DNA of 5,955 nt from Actinomycetes bacterium (GCA_021785315.1 JAJYFX010000128.1:1-5955); one strand, 5' to 3'. Positions 1 to 5,800 are shown, numbered from the stretch's first letter. Numbers and translations: made by a program. The notes: generated from the letters alone by a model not told the origin.

Positions 1-498
1 CGCATCCACAACCAGCCTGAGATTCCGCAACAAATCCCGATCAATGCGATTTTCTGCTGCAAACCAGTTGGCGTATCGACTAAAGATTTCGCCCGACTGA
101 ACATCGGCACATGAAAATTCACCAAATCGCTTTGCTTGTGAAAATGATAGAGTCTGAAGCTCAGCCTCGGGCAATGCGGCGGGCACAGCAATAGCGCGGT
201 CATCGCTTACCGCTAGCACAATAGATACCAGATTCTGGTTCCACGCACTTTCCCGAACAGCGCGTAAGAGCGATTCTCCATTGGGCGAACCCCCGTCGCA
301 CTCTATAAAACATACGGTAGGCATTCCGTCCACATCGAAGACTGCCTTGGCGCGAATCGCCCCATGAGGGTCGAGCAGGCTCGTAAGTTCGGATCGATAT
401 GGGTGATCGGCTGGCAATGCCGAGTTGCTAAGGTGCAACGCACCTGGGGAGTCGGAGTACCCCCATGCTTCCAGCCATTTTTGGAGCGAGCTTTTCAC
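1..498 (-). CDS. Putative N6-adenine DNA methyltransferase, N-terminal part (cut by window edge)
   Basis: The first 166 codons are visible and the rest lies beyond the left edge. I read the start as GTG at 498-496: an in-frame TAA lies four codons upstream, and the next in-frame ATG is codon 59. The visible part has a beta-strand/helix pattern around residues 47-98 (PTVCFIE, then RAVRESAWNQNLVSIVLAVS), followed by SGEIF (135-139) and RIDRDLLRNLR (151-161). As I know the families, this order (helix with 'WNQ', a strand, 'l.sG.ff', 'RvD..Ll.nL') is typical of the N-terminal region of Eco57I/type IIG-like N-6 methylases, just before the SAM-binding domain. The diagnostic NPPY motif would be outside the window, so the function is inferred. 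Its divergent neighbour is a BrxR/CapW-like regulator, which fits a restriction-modification or BREX-like defence gene. No Shine-Dalgarno is visible. Confidence 0.55.
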   Translation of the reverse strand, partial: MKSSLQKWLEAWGYSDSPGALHLSNSALPADHPYRSELTSLLDPHGAIRAKAVFDVDGMPTVCFIECDGGSPNGESLLRAVRESAWNQNLVSIVLAVSDDRAIAVPAALPEAELQTLSFSQAKRFGEFSCADVQSGEIFSRYANWFAAENRIDRDLLRNLRLVVDA

Positions 499-506
499 AG
501 GCGTTG

Positions 507-512
507 ATTATA
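507..512 (-). promoter_or_regulatory. Candidate -10 box (TATAAT) for the left-edge methyltransferase gene
   Basis: The minus strand reads a perfect TATAAT here. A transcript starting about seven bases downstream would begin within a few bases of the GTG at 498, giving an almost leaderless mRNA. That agrees with the missing Shine-Dalgarno. No good -35 lies at the standard spacing; a TTTACA (531-526) is too close at 13 bp. Activity is inferred from sequence only. Confidence 0.4.
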
Positions 513-518
513 TATCAT

Positions 519-543
519 CATTTGGTGTAAATATACCATAATG
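519..543. promoter_or_regulatory. Imperfect inverted repeat, candidate operator of the WYL regulator
   Basis: The left arm CATTTGGTGTA (519-529) and the right arm TATACCATAATG (532-543) are inverted copies apart from one substitution and a one-base insertion. The repeat lies between the two divergent genes, just upstream of the TATAAT used by the left gene. On the plus strand its right arm contains CATAAT (537-542), a possible -10 for the regulator. BrxR/CapW proteins are known to bind inverted repeats in their own promoter region, so this is the most likely operator. The imperfect symmetry and AT-rich setting keep confidence moderate. Confidence 0.4.
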
Positions 544-603
544 CGTAAATAAAACAAATTGCATGATATACTCGTTATAAATGACCTACTCGTCTTGATT
601 GGT

Positions 604-1503
604 ATGCACAACGATTGGATTGAAACCCTAACATTCGCCCAAAAGCAGCGTCTGCAGTTCATCGAAGCTATGCTAATTTGGGACGGCACCGTGCAACGAG
701 GAGATGTATGCAAGGTGTTCAATGTCACTCCAAACCATCTCACGCGTGACATCAAGCGCTATAGGACGTGCCACAAGGATGCACTTGAGTATGATGTGGA
801 AGCCAGAGCGTACCGGCAGGGGCGCAAATTTAAGCCACTTTTTGCATCCGGATCAGCTGAGGAGTATCTGACGCTGTTGCAGGCATACTGTACGAGCAAG
901 TCTTCATCAGTATTGCCAGCCATGGGGTATGTGGTTCATGCCGAATCGCTCCCTGGACCAACTGGAGCAATCGATTCCAATGTGTTGCGTGTCGTAATGC
1001 GAGCTCTCCATACCGAGACCGGGGTAACAATCATCTATCAATCATTTAGTAAATCTACACCAACTGCTCGCACAATTTGGCCTCACACTTTGGTATTTAC
1101 CGGGGATCGCTGGCATGTGCGGGCGTATGACAGTAAACGTAAAGAATTCAGGGATTTTGTACTTACGCGTTGCAGCAGTGCCGTAGGTAGTGAGACCCCA
1201 AGACCAGTCTCGACCACTGAGGACCGCATGTGGAACGAAAAGGAAAAAGTTGAAATTATTCCTGCATCACGGCTTTCTTCCAGCCAAAAAGAGATAATTG
1301 CAAAAGAATTCGGCATGACCGTCGATGCTTCTGGTGAAGCGGCCTGGTCATGCCAGATCCGAAAGAGCCTGATTCCTTACCTATTAAACCATTACCGCCT
1401 TGAGCGCGGTGGCTCTACCACTAGCCGACCGACCCCAGGACAACACCCTTATCTTGCATTACGCAATCCAGAACTGGCAGAGAAATACGGGTTCCCGAGT
1501 TAG
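604..1503 (+). CDS. WYL-domain transcriptional regulator, BrxR/CapW type
   Basis: A 299-aa protein that probably controls a phage-defence operon. The order of parts matches the BrxR/CapW family: an N-terminal winged helix-turn-helix (residues about 15-55, with WDGTVQRGDVCKVFNVT and the recognition region NHLTRDIKRYR), a linker (LEYDVEARAYRQG), a WYL domain (about 122-190) and a C-terminal WCX-like dimerisation region (about 205-299). In the WYL core the motif reads GDRWHVRAYD (167-176) followed by FRDFVLTR (182-189), the family's usual variant of W-Y-L. Family length is about 290-310 aa, so it looks complete. I prefer ATG 604: the frame is open back to a TTG at 559, but those extra 15 residues are not family-like and neither start has a good RBS. 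Family members bind DNA as dimers and their WYL domain is thought to sense a nucleic-acid or nucleotide ligand. It is transcribed away from a putative DNA methyltransferase, so it probably represses that gene, itself, or both. Confidence 0.85.
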   Translation: MHNDWIETLTFAQKQRLQFIEAMLIWDGTVQRGDVCKVFNVTPNHLTRDIKRYRTCHKDALEYDVEARAYRQGRKFKPLFASGSAEEYLTLLQAYCTSKSSSVLPAMGYVVHAESLPGPTGAIDSNVLRVVMRALHTETGVTIIYQSFSKSTPTARTIWPHTLVFTGDRWHVRAYDSKRKEFRDFVLTRCSSAVGSETPRPVSTTEDRMWNEKEKVEIIPASRLSSSQKEIIAKEFGMTVDASGEAAWSCQIRKSLIPYLLNHYRLERGGSTTSRPTPGQHPYLALRNPELAEKYGFPS

Positions 1504-1577
1504 TGCTATCTGGTGTAGCAAGATGGCGCTCGGCTGGCTGTTTCGTTGCAAAACAATAATTTTGAAAGTGAGCAACT

Positions 1578-1667
1578 ATGGGAACCAAAAAGAAAGATTT
1601 CCGAGTTAAAAAGAAGAAAAAGAATACAAAAGCGAGCAGGAAAGCCAAGAGCCTCCCAAGATATTGA
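1578..1667 (+). CDS. Candidate very basic 29-residue small protein
   Basis: An ATG-initiated frame encodes 29 residues, ending in TGA. It starts MGTKKKDFRVKKKKK and ends KAKSLPRY, with fourteen Lys/Arg and one Asp as the only acidic residue. It begins 74 bp after the WYL regulator stop, on the same strand. A weak purine run (GAAAGTGAG) lies upstream with loose spacing. The composition suggests nucleic-acid or ribosome binding, but I recognise no family. An A-rich stretch can produce such a frame by chance, so it is reported as a candidate only. The following 130 bp up to the end of the convergent phosphoesterase gene show no clear hairpin-plus-T-run terminator for either strand. Confidence 0.3.
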   Translation: MGTKKKDFRVKKKKKNTKASRKAKSLPRY

Positions 1668-1796
1668 AATCTTCAACATAGAAGCAAAATGAAAATCACT
1701 GAGGATTGTTTCAAATCTTGGATATCCTTAGTTGTTGGCTTACCCGTATTACCTCACCATTCAACGCAGCATGAATTTAATCAGCGTTTCCCAATG

Positions 1797-3272
1797 CTAC
1801 TTGCCAACCTTTCCAGCGAGGAATGAACTCAATTTTTCCTTCATGAAGGGAAGCGCATCTACCGGCGTCTTATGGTTGGGAATCTCGCTCATGATTCCGT
1901 TCACCAGATTCTCGACATGTCCCTCGATTGTTGAAAAGATGTCTTCACCTTCCTTCATCGCGCTAAGGGATGGAAGATGCGCTGCTGCATCATGCATCGC
2001 TTTCTGGAAGTCGTTCAGGGGAGCATTCAGTGCTTTTGTGAGTTCAGTCGGGTCAACTGTATATGGTCTCGGGCTCACACTTGGCAAGCAATCATCCCGA
2101 GGAGAGTCGAGGTTAAGTACGCATTCTAAATCGGGGGCAACCGCATCTCTTTGGCTGATCGGCGTTCCCAGATTGAAGCACTTCCTCAGGGTGGCAATAA
2201 CCGAAGTGTGGTCAAAGGGATACGCTGAACCAACAGTTTTTTTCAGGATCGTTTCTCGCCCGATATAAGGGGAGATCAAAACCGCCGGAACTCTGACCCC
2301 ATAGCGGTCGAAACCGAAAGGCTGGGAATGGGAATTGTCAGGAGGAACCGCTGCGGATGGAGAAACATGATCGTAAATTCCTCCATGCTCGTCGTAGATG
2401 ATCACGAGCAAGGTTTTTTCCCATGTAGGAGCGCTTCGCACCGCATTGTAGACTTCAGCGATGAGGTCTTCGCCCATTCCGACATGGTGAGGTGGGTGCT
2501 GATCGTTGGGAAGTTTGACGTCGGGAAAATAGCGTGGCTCGATGAAGGTATAAGACGGTAGCTTTCCATCGGCTGCGTCCTTTGCGAATTCTTTCTCGAA
2601 CAGAGCAAAGCGGTCCGCATGTGACCACAATCTGCTGAGAGTGAGGGTCTGAGGAAAGTCGTGGAAATAGATCTTCCAGGATTCTGGGTTCGGGAAGCGG
2701 TTGAAGACTGTTTCCATCAAATAAGGGAAATGCGGCGGGGAATTGTTCTCATATCCAGCGGCAGTGGCGCAATGCAGAAAAAAACGGTTCGGCCATGTCT
2801 GGCATGGGACGGAAGCGAACCACTGGTCGCAAACGGCATATTCCTTCGCGAGGGCACTAATCACTGGCAACTGATCAGGTGTGTAGTAATGCATGATCGC
2901 TTCCGGCTTGTAATTGCTAGGAGGTTCGTCTGTCTGCCTGACATAGTTGTTAACAAAACCGTTCATTGGCGGCACTTGGCTCCCAGGCTTGCCATCGAGT
3001 CCGTAAAGCTGCATGTTGATGTCGTTCCAGAGCTCGCCCGGATCGGGGGTAGGGATTGACATCGAGGCAGAGTCGAGTTGACCGCTGTTCCAGACCTTAA
3101 TATCACCATTACCGTGCAAGGGATTGGTTTCGTTACCCTTCAGGCCGTCGAAGTTTTCTTTTTCCGGATAAAGGTTACCCAGAATGCTGTCGAAGGAACG
3201 GTTCTCCAGCATTAGCACTACGATATGTTCGATTTTTTCAGTTAGCTTCACAGTTTTTTCCATTGAGAGCAT
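1797..3272 (-). CDS. Phosphoesterase of the phospholipase C / acid phosphatase superfamily, no signal peptide
   Basis: A 491-aa metal-dependent hydrolase of the PF04185-like family, which includes bacterial phospholipase C and AcpA-type acid phosphatases that cleave phosphate esters. Family motifs appear in order: ENRSFDSILG (23-32, metal-binding Glu-Asn), TPDPGE (75-80), CDQWFASVP and QTWPNRFF (148-165, with Thr159 at the usual nucleophile position), EPRYF (245-249), NDQHPPH (256-262), YDEHGGIYDHV (293-303, metal-binding Asp-Glu) and FDHTSVI (353-359). The catalytic set therefore looks intact. Residues about 380-491 form an additional, probably helical tail not needed by the core fold. There is no N-terminal signal peptide, Tat motif or membrane segment, unlike secreted phospholipases C. 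The start at 3272 overlaps the upstream stop as TAATG, suggesting translational coupling; ATG 3263 is an alternative. The substrate (phospholipid or other phosphodiester/monoester) cannot be told from sequence. It is the last gene of a three-gene operon. Confidence 0.9.
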   Translation of the reverse strand: MLSMEKTVKLTEKIEHIVVLMLENRSFDSILGNLYPEKENFDGLKGNETNPLHGNGDIKVWNSGQLDSASMSIPTPDPGELWNDINMQLYGLDGKPGSQVPPMNGFVNNYVRQTDEPPSNYKPEAIMHYYTPDQLPVISALAKEYAVCDQWFASVPCQTWPNRFFLHCATAAGYENNSPPHFPYLMETVFNRFPNPESWKIYFHDFPQTLTLSRLWSHADRFALFEKEFAKDAADGKLPSYTFIEPRYFPDVKLPNDQHPPHHVGMGEDLIAEVYNAVRSAPTWEKTLLVIIYDEHGGIYDHVSPSAAVPPDNSHSQPFGFDRYGVRVPAVLISPYIGRETILKKTVGSAYPFDHTSVIATLRKCFNLGTPISQRDAVAPDLECVLNLDSPRDDCLPSVSPRPYTVDPTELTKALNAPLNDFQKAMHDAAAHLPSLSAMKEGEDIFSTIEGHVENLVNGIMSEIPNHKTPVDALPFMKEKLSSFLAGKVGK

Positions 3273-3706
3273 TAGGTATTCTTCAAAGAGCCAACCATAT
3301 TGGTGAAGGCGGACGCTAAACTTTGAGCATTTGTTGCTGTCGGCTGGGTTGCCACCTTAATTGTCGAGACACCAAAATTAATGACTGATGCGATCGCTGC
3401 CATAGCTTTAGATATATCTGCAATTTTATCGATGTTGACCTGCGCTGAAGACGTAACGCCGCCCAAGGTATCGAGGGCTGGCCAAACATCTTGAAGTGCG
3501 TTCGACACAATTAGGGCCGAAATTGAAGAGGAAAGATTGTTCAGCGTTGAGATTTTGTTTTTCAAAACCGCATCTTGAGCATCCCATGCTGTTGCCGCTG
3601 CGCTATCAGTTGGTCGTGCTCCAAGCCTAATTAGCTGATCAATTGCTGCGTCAGCAACATTTGCGCACAGCGTTGCTACAGAAATTAAATCGTCGTTAAT
3701 TGCCAT
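3272..3706 (-). CDS. Unknown 144-aa helical protein in the phosphoesterase operon
   Basis: I do not recognise the family. The protein is rich in Ala, Ser, Thr, Leu and Ile and is probably almost all alpha-helical. It has no signal peptide; one Cys (Cys14) and a mildly hydrophobic stretch (about 92-118, including AMAAIASVINFGVSTIKVA) are the main features, and this stretch is too polar for a confident membrane span. The start is ATG 3706, chosen for a strong AGGAGA six bases upstream; the frame extends 14 codons further but without an RBS. It sits between a lipoprotein gene (10 bp upstream) and the phosphoesterase (one-base overlap), so the three are very probably co-translated. Possible roles are an adaptor, an inhibitor or a membrane-associating partner of the enzyme, all inferred from position only. 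Confidence 0.75.
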   Translation of the reverse strand: MAINDDLISVATLCANVADAAIDQLIRLGARPTDSAAATAWDAQDAVLKNKISTLNNLSSSISALIVSNALQDVWPALDTLGGVTSSAQVNIDKIADISKAMAAIASVINFGVSTIKVATQPTATNAQSLASAFTNMVGSLKNT

Positions 3707-3712
3707 CGAAGG

Positions 3713-3718
3713 TCTCCT
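3713..3718 (-). promoter_or_regulatory. Ribosome binding site overlapping the upstream stop codon
   Basis: The minus strand reads TAGGAGA: the TAG stop of the lipoprotein gene shares bases with an AGGAGA Shine-Dalgarno, six bases before ATG 3706. This fixes the start of the 144-aa gene and suggests termination-reinitiation coupling between the two genes. Confidence 0.8.
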
Positions 3719-4583
3719 AGAATGCCTTGTTAATTTTGTTAATGTCACCCTTTAACTTTGATGCTTCCGATATGAGTTGCTGGGCGATAGCTTTAGAACT
3801 GAGGTTATCTTTTCCATTTTCGAGATTTACTAATGCATTTTTAGCTGTGTTCAAGGAATTTTTATAGTTGGCAAGAGCCAAAATTTTTGTTGAAAGCGTG
3901 GTAACTTTTGAGCAATACGTTTGCGCCAGTAGATATGAAGTACCAGTCTCAAAGTTCTTGGTTGAAGGACCAGACATGCAGTCAATCTTCCTTAGGTCAA
4001 CAACAGATCCAGATTGTTGGATGTAAGAGATGAACGTGGTCTGTGTTTGTGATTTTTCGCGGTTAAGTTCATTCGTCAATTGAGGCACTACGACATTGTT
4101 CATCACGTCAATCACGGCTTCCGCTTTCGGCGCTCCTTCCGAGATAAGTAAATTGATCGTGCGTTCTTCCAGCCTCTTTGTAGCAGCATCGGCCAAAAAT
4201 GATGCCAGGCCACTCATCGCTTGAATTTGAGGCGCGCCCACCCCCGGAATAGCCTGAACGCTAGCCGACAGGTTCGATATCCCGGAATCCACTGAGAAGT
4301 TTGCCCCGTTAGAGGTTTGCTGCAGCGCGGTAAAATATGCAGAAAGAATCTTGTTCGCTGCCTCAAGACCCGCAGTTGCTTGCTTCTCGCTGGAACAGTC
4401 GCTTGTAACGTCGGACACCTCATTTCTGCGAACACATGACGCCTCGAATTCGTCAGCCACAGAGTTCCAAGACGATGAGGCAGTAACTAACTGTCCCGCT
4501 GTCATGTCTACTGCCTGAAAATTCGCACATCCGGCAACGAGCCCCATAACACCTAATGTGGATACTGCCCTCCATGAAATCAT
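3717..4583 (-). CDS. Predicted outer-membrane lipoprotein of unknown family
   Basis: A 288-aa protein with a lipoprotein signal peptide: MISWR, a hydrophobic core, and the lipobox LVAGC with the lipidated Cys at 19. Residue +2 is Ala, not Asp, so Lol-type sorting to the outer membrane is expected. The mature part looks mainly helical and has four further cysteines in two close pairs (50/63 and 202/224), which could form two disulfides in the periplasm. Ser/Asn/Ala-rich segments and a Lys-rich C-terminal helix (about 232-288) follow. I do not recognise a domain. The start at 4583 is supported by AAGGAG six bases upstream and by the signal peptide; the frame is open to a TTG at 4631, but that would bury the signal sequence. 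It is the first gene of the operon with the 144-aa protein and the phosphoesterase. It could be a periplasmic anchor, partner or immunity-like protein for the enzyme (inference). Confidence 0.85.
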   Translation of the reverse strand: MISWRAVSTLGVMGLVAGCANFQAVDMTAGQLVTASSSWNSVADEFEASCVRRNEVSDVTSDCSSEKQATAGLEAANKILSAYFTALQQTSNGANFSVDSGISNLSASVQAIPGVGAPQIQAMSGLASFLADAATKRLEERTINLLISEGAPKAEAVIDVMNNVVVPQLTNELNREKSQTQTTFISYIQQSGSVVDLRKIDCMSGPSTKNFETGTSYLLAQTYCSKVTTLSTKILALANYKNSLNTAKNALVNLENGKDNLSSKAIAQQLISEASKLKGDINKINKAF

Positions 4584-4589
4584 GCCGTT

Positions 4590-4595
4590 CTCCTT
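4590..4595 (-). promoter_or_regulatory. Strong ribosome binding site of the lipoprotein gene
   Basis: The minus strand has AAGGAG (extended AAAGGAGAA) six bases before ATG 4583. It decides the start in favour of the version whose first residues form the lipoprotein signal peptide. Confidence 0.85.
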
Positions 4596-4694
4596 TATGC
4601 CTACACATACAGAAAAGTCAATTTTCTCCAACTTTCTTCCACCTGTTGCCGGCGGTGTAAATCCGCGTAAATCTGGCCGCAGAAAAGCTCTGTT

Positions 4695-4737
4695 TGCATG
4701 GCAGTAAGCACGAAACTGCCGCGCTTACTGCCATGCA
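4695..4737. repeat. Perfect 15-bp stem hairpin inside the inverted-repeat element
   Basis: TGCATGGCAGTAAGC (4695-4709) and GCTTACTGCCATGCA (4723-4737) are exact reverse complements with a 13-base loop. No T-run follows on either strand, so it is not a standard intrinsic terminator. Confidence 0.85.
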
Positions 4738-4761
4738 CTAGCGTATATCTCCTTCGCTGCG

Positions 4762-4809
4762 TCAAGGGTAAGCTTTGCCAGACTGCATATGACCGCAGTC
4801 TGCCCTTGA
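4762..4809. repeat. Interrupted hairpin inside the inverted-repeat element
   Basis: Two stacked stems: TCAAGGG (4762-4768) pairs with CCCTTGA (4803-4809), and AGACTGC (4780-4786) pairs with GCAGTCT (4795-4801) around an 8-base loop. The left side has an 11-base bulge and the right side one base. A smaller stem follows at 4848-4854/4859-4865 (TTTTTCG/CGAAAAA, 4-base loop). Together with the terminal repeats this would fold as a multi-branched structure in single-stranded form. Confidence 0.65.
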
Positions 4810-4930
4810 TCCAGCTCCGGGGACTTTTATCGGTGGTTCATAAAGCATTTTTCGTGCCCGAAAAAAACGTGCGGCCAGATTTACGCGGATTTCAATCGAC
4901 GTTGACAATCAAAGTCCTGCCAATTCTTTT

Positions 4931-5119
4931 TTACAGCACGCGCAACTTAGGTTTCACACCATTGTGCATGGCATCAAACCTTCGAAAAGACGCTTCAACT
5001 GTATCGTTAGCTTCAGATATTGCTTTGTTTGTCTCCCGCCATTTCTCTCGATAACGCTTACTCATTATCAAAAGCAATAAAACAATACAAGCGCCTACAT
5101 ATAGACCAACACGACGCAT
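4931..5119 (-). CDS. Small single-span membrane protein, unknown family
   Basis: A 62-aa protein with two Arg at the N terminus, one strong hydrophobic helix (about 4-19, VGLYVGACIVLLLLIM), then a basic and acidic, probably coiled or helical soluble part (SKRYREKWRETNKAISEAND) ending in a Lys/Arg-rich tail. By the positive-inside pattern the orientation is ambiguous, since charges flank both sides. The start ATG 5119 has a moderate purine-rich GGAAGCGAGG upstream; a TTG at 5137 in the same frame is less likely. The coherent membrane-plus-charged layout argues that it is a real gene, although I recognise no family. It ends 38 bp before the inverted-repeat element and points the same way as the lipoprotein operon. 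Confidence 0.5.
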   Translation of the reverse strand: MRRVGLYVGACIVLLLLIMSKRYREKWRETNKAISEANDTVEASFRRFDAMHNGVKPKLRVL

Positions 5120-5268
5120 AGTACGCCTCGCTTCCAAAGAAAACAGTTATTCGTGACAATCTAAGCCAAAAAAATGAATCTTTACACCACGATCCTACCA
5201 CTTTTTTTTTATTTCAAAGTAGCCGGGCACTTAGTCAAAAAATACATGATGATTGGCCTACAGCTTGA

Positions 5269-5502
5269 AGTATATCTAAATTAGGCAAATTATCTTATTA
5301 CGATAACTTTGAGTTTCTTGTCACGGCAATCCACTCATTTGCGAGATCAATTGTTGATGCGCCACGAATTATCCAACTTGCGCGAGTTGGCATACCCATA
5401 TCTGAGAGAGAGCGCCGTATTGTTTGGGCTGGCAGGGAGAAAAGAGTGCGCGAAAAATATAAAGGATCTCGCCGAATAGGCTGCCCACGCCATCCCTGCT
5501 AG
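5269..5502 (+). pseudogene. Start-less open frame, possible gene remnant
   Basis: A frame of 77 codons runs from just after a TGA (5266-5268) to TAG (5500-5502) with no usable start codon near its beginning. It translates to a protein-like sequence with mixed hydrophobic and charged segments, for example YYDNFEFLVTAIHSFARSIV and ERERRIVWAGREKRVREKYK. I do not recognise the family. It could be the 3' remnant of a gene truncated when neighbouring mobile DNA moved in, or simply a chance open frame. Confidence 0.2.
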
Positions 5503-5732
5503 CAGCAAGGGGCACTTGGCCGCGGGTGCCAATTTAATCGATTATTATTGACGGCCCTGGCTTCTTTGGAAGACCCCCCCACTTTCTTTTTATCAAGAAC
5601 AGAGCAGCTTGCAGGAAAAGGAGCGAGGTCGCGCAATTTTTTGGTGGCTTGTCCCCGCAACCTAACGTGACCCGCCGAACTGACTCGTACCCCGGATTGC
5701 TTCCTTAGAGAGCGCACGTTAAACAGGCCGTT

Positions 5733-5746
5733 GGCGACTTGTCGCC
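5733..5746. repeat. Short stem-loop upstream of the transposase
   Basis: GGCGACTTGTCGCC is self-complementary (GGCGA/TCGCC with a CTTG loop, or six pairs around two bases). It can be extended by an outer GCC/GGC pair (5727-5729 with 5750-5752) across small internal loops. It lies 65 bp before the transposase ATG, within the DNA expected to be the insertion sequence's left end. Confidence 0.5.
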
Positions 5747-5800
5747 TTCAGGCAATTTCAGTTCAATACCTGTCACCTTCCATTTTTCAGTGTAATTCGA

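Larger units (their letters stand above)
4659..4892. repeat. 234-bp element with perfect 23-bp terminal inverted repeats
   Basis: The 23 bases at 4659-4681 (beginning AAATCCGCGTAAATC) are the exact reverse complement of 4870-4892 (ending GATTTACGCGGATTT). The symmetry stops abruptly on both sides (T at 4658 against C at 4893). The 188 bp between them contains at least three more hairpins. I see no direct target duplication in the flanks. It lies between a small membrane-protein gene and the lipoprotein operon, 75 bp upstream of the lipoprotein start, so the operon's promoter is probably inside it or upstream of it. Size and ends fit a non-autonomous MITE, an invertible DNA switch, or a structured intergenic repeat. 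The sequence alone does not separate these. Confidence 0.8.

Noticed and set aside
559..603. TTG-initiated 15-codon extension of the WYL regulator
   Set aside because: No RBS precedes the TTG and the added residues are not typical of the family. ATG 604 gives the usual short N terminus before the winged helix.
495..755. Minus-strand frame of 86 codons over the divergent promoter
   Set aside because: It runs antisense to the regulator's well-supported N terminus, covers the control region and has no RBS or protein-like composition.
1661..1760. Possible terminator between the convergent small ORF and the phosphoesterase gene
   Set aside because: Only short AT-rich complementarities (for example AAGAT/ATCTT) without a G+C-rich stem and T-run were found.
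1732..2268. Plus-strand frame of 178 codons, and smaller ones at 2328-2561 and 2661-3059
   Set aside because: They are antisense shadows of the phosphoesterase, whose conserved motifs fix the minus strand as coding.
4598..4620. TTGACT (4620-4615, minus) with a CATAAA 16 bp downstream as promoter of the lipoprotein operon
   Set aside because: Transcription would start inside or after the AAGGAG ribosome binding site, so the mRNA would lose it. The -10 match is also weak.
4902..4907. Perfect TTGACA on the plus strand just right of the element
   Set aside because: No acceptable -10 lies 16-18 bp downstream and no plus-strand gene follows.
4698..5054. Plus-strand frame of 118 codons
   Set aside because: It begins inside a hairpin arm, crosses the inverted-repeat element and runs antisense through the better-supported small membrane protein. 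It has no RBS.
5499..5717. Minus-strand frame of 72 codons near the insertion sequence
   Set aside because: It has no RBS and an unnatural composition, and it overlaps the probable non-coding left end of the IS110 element.
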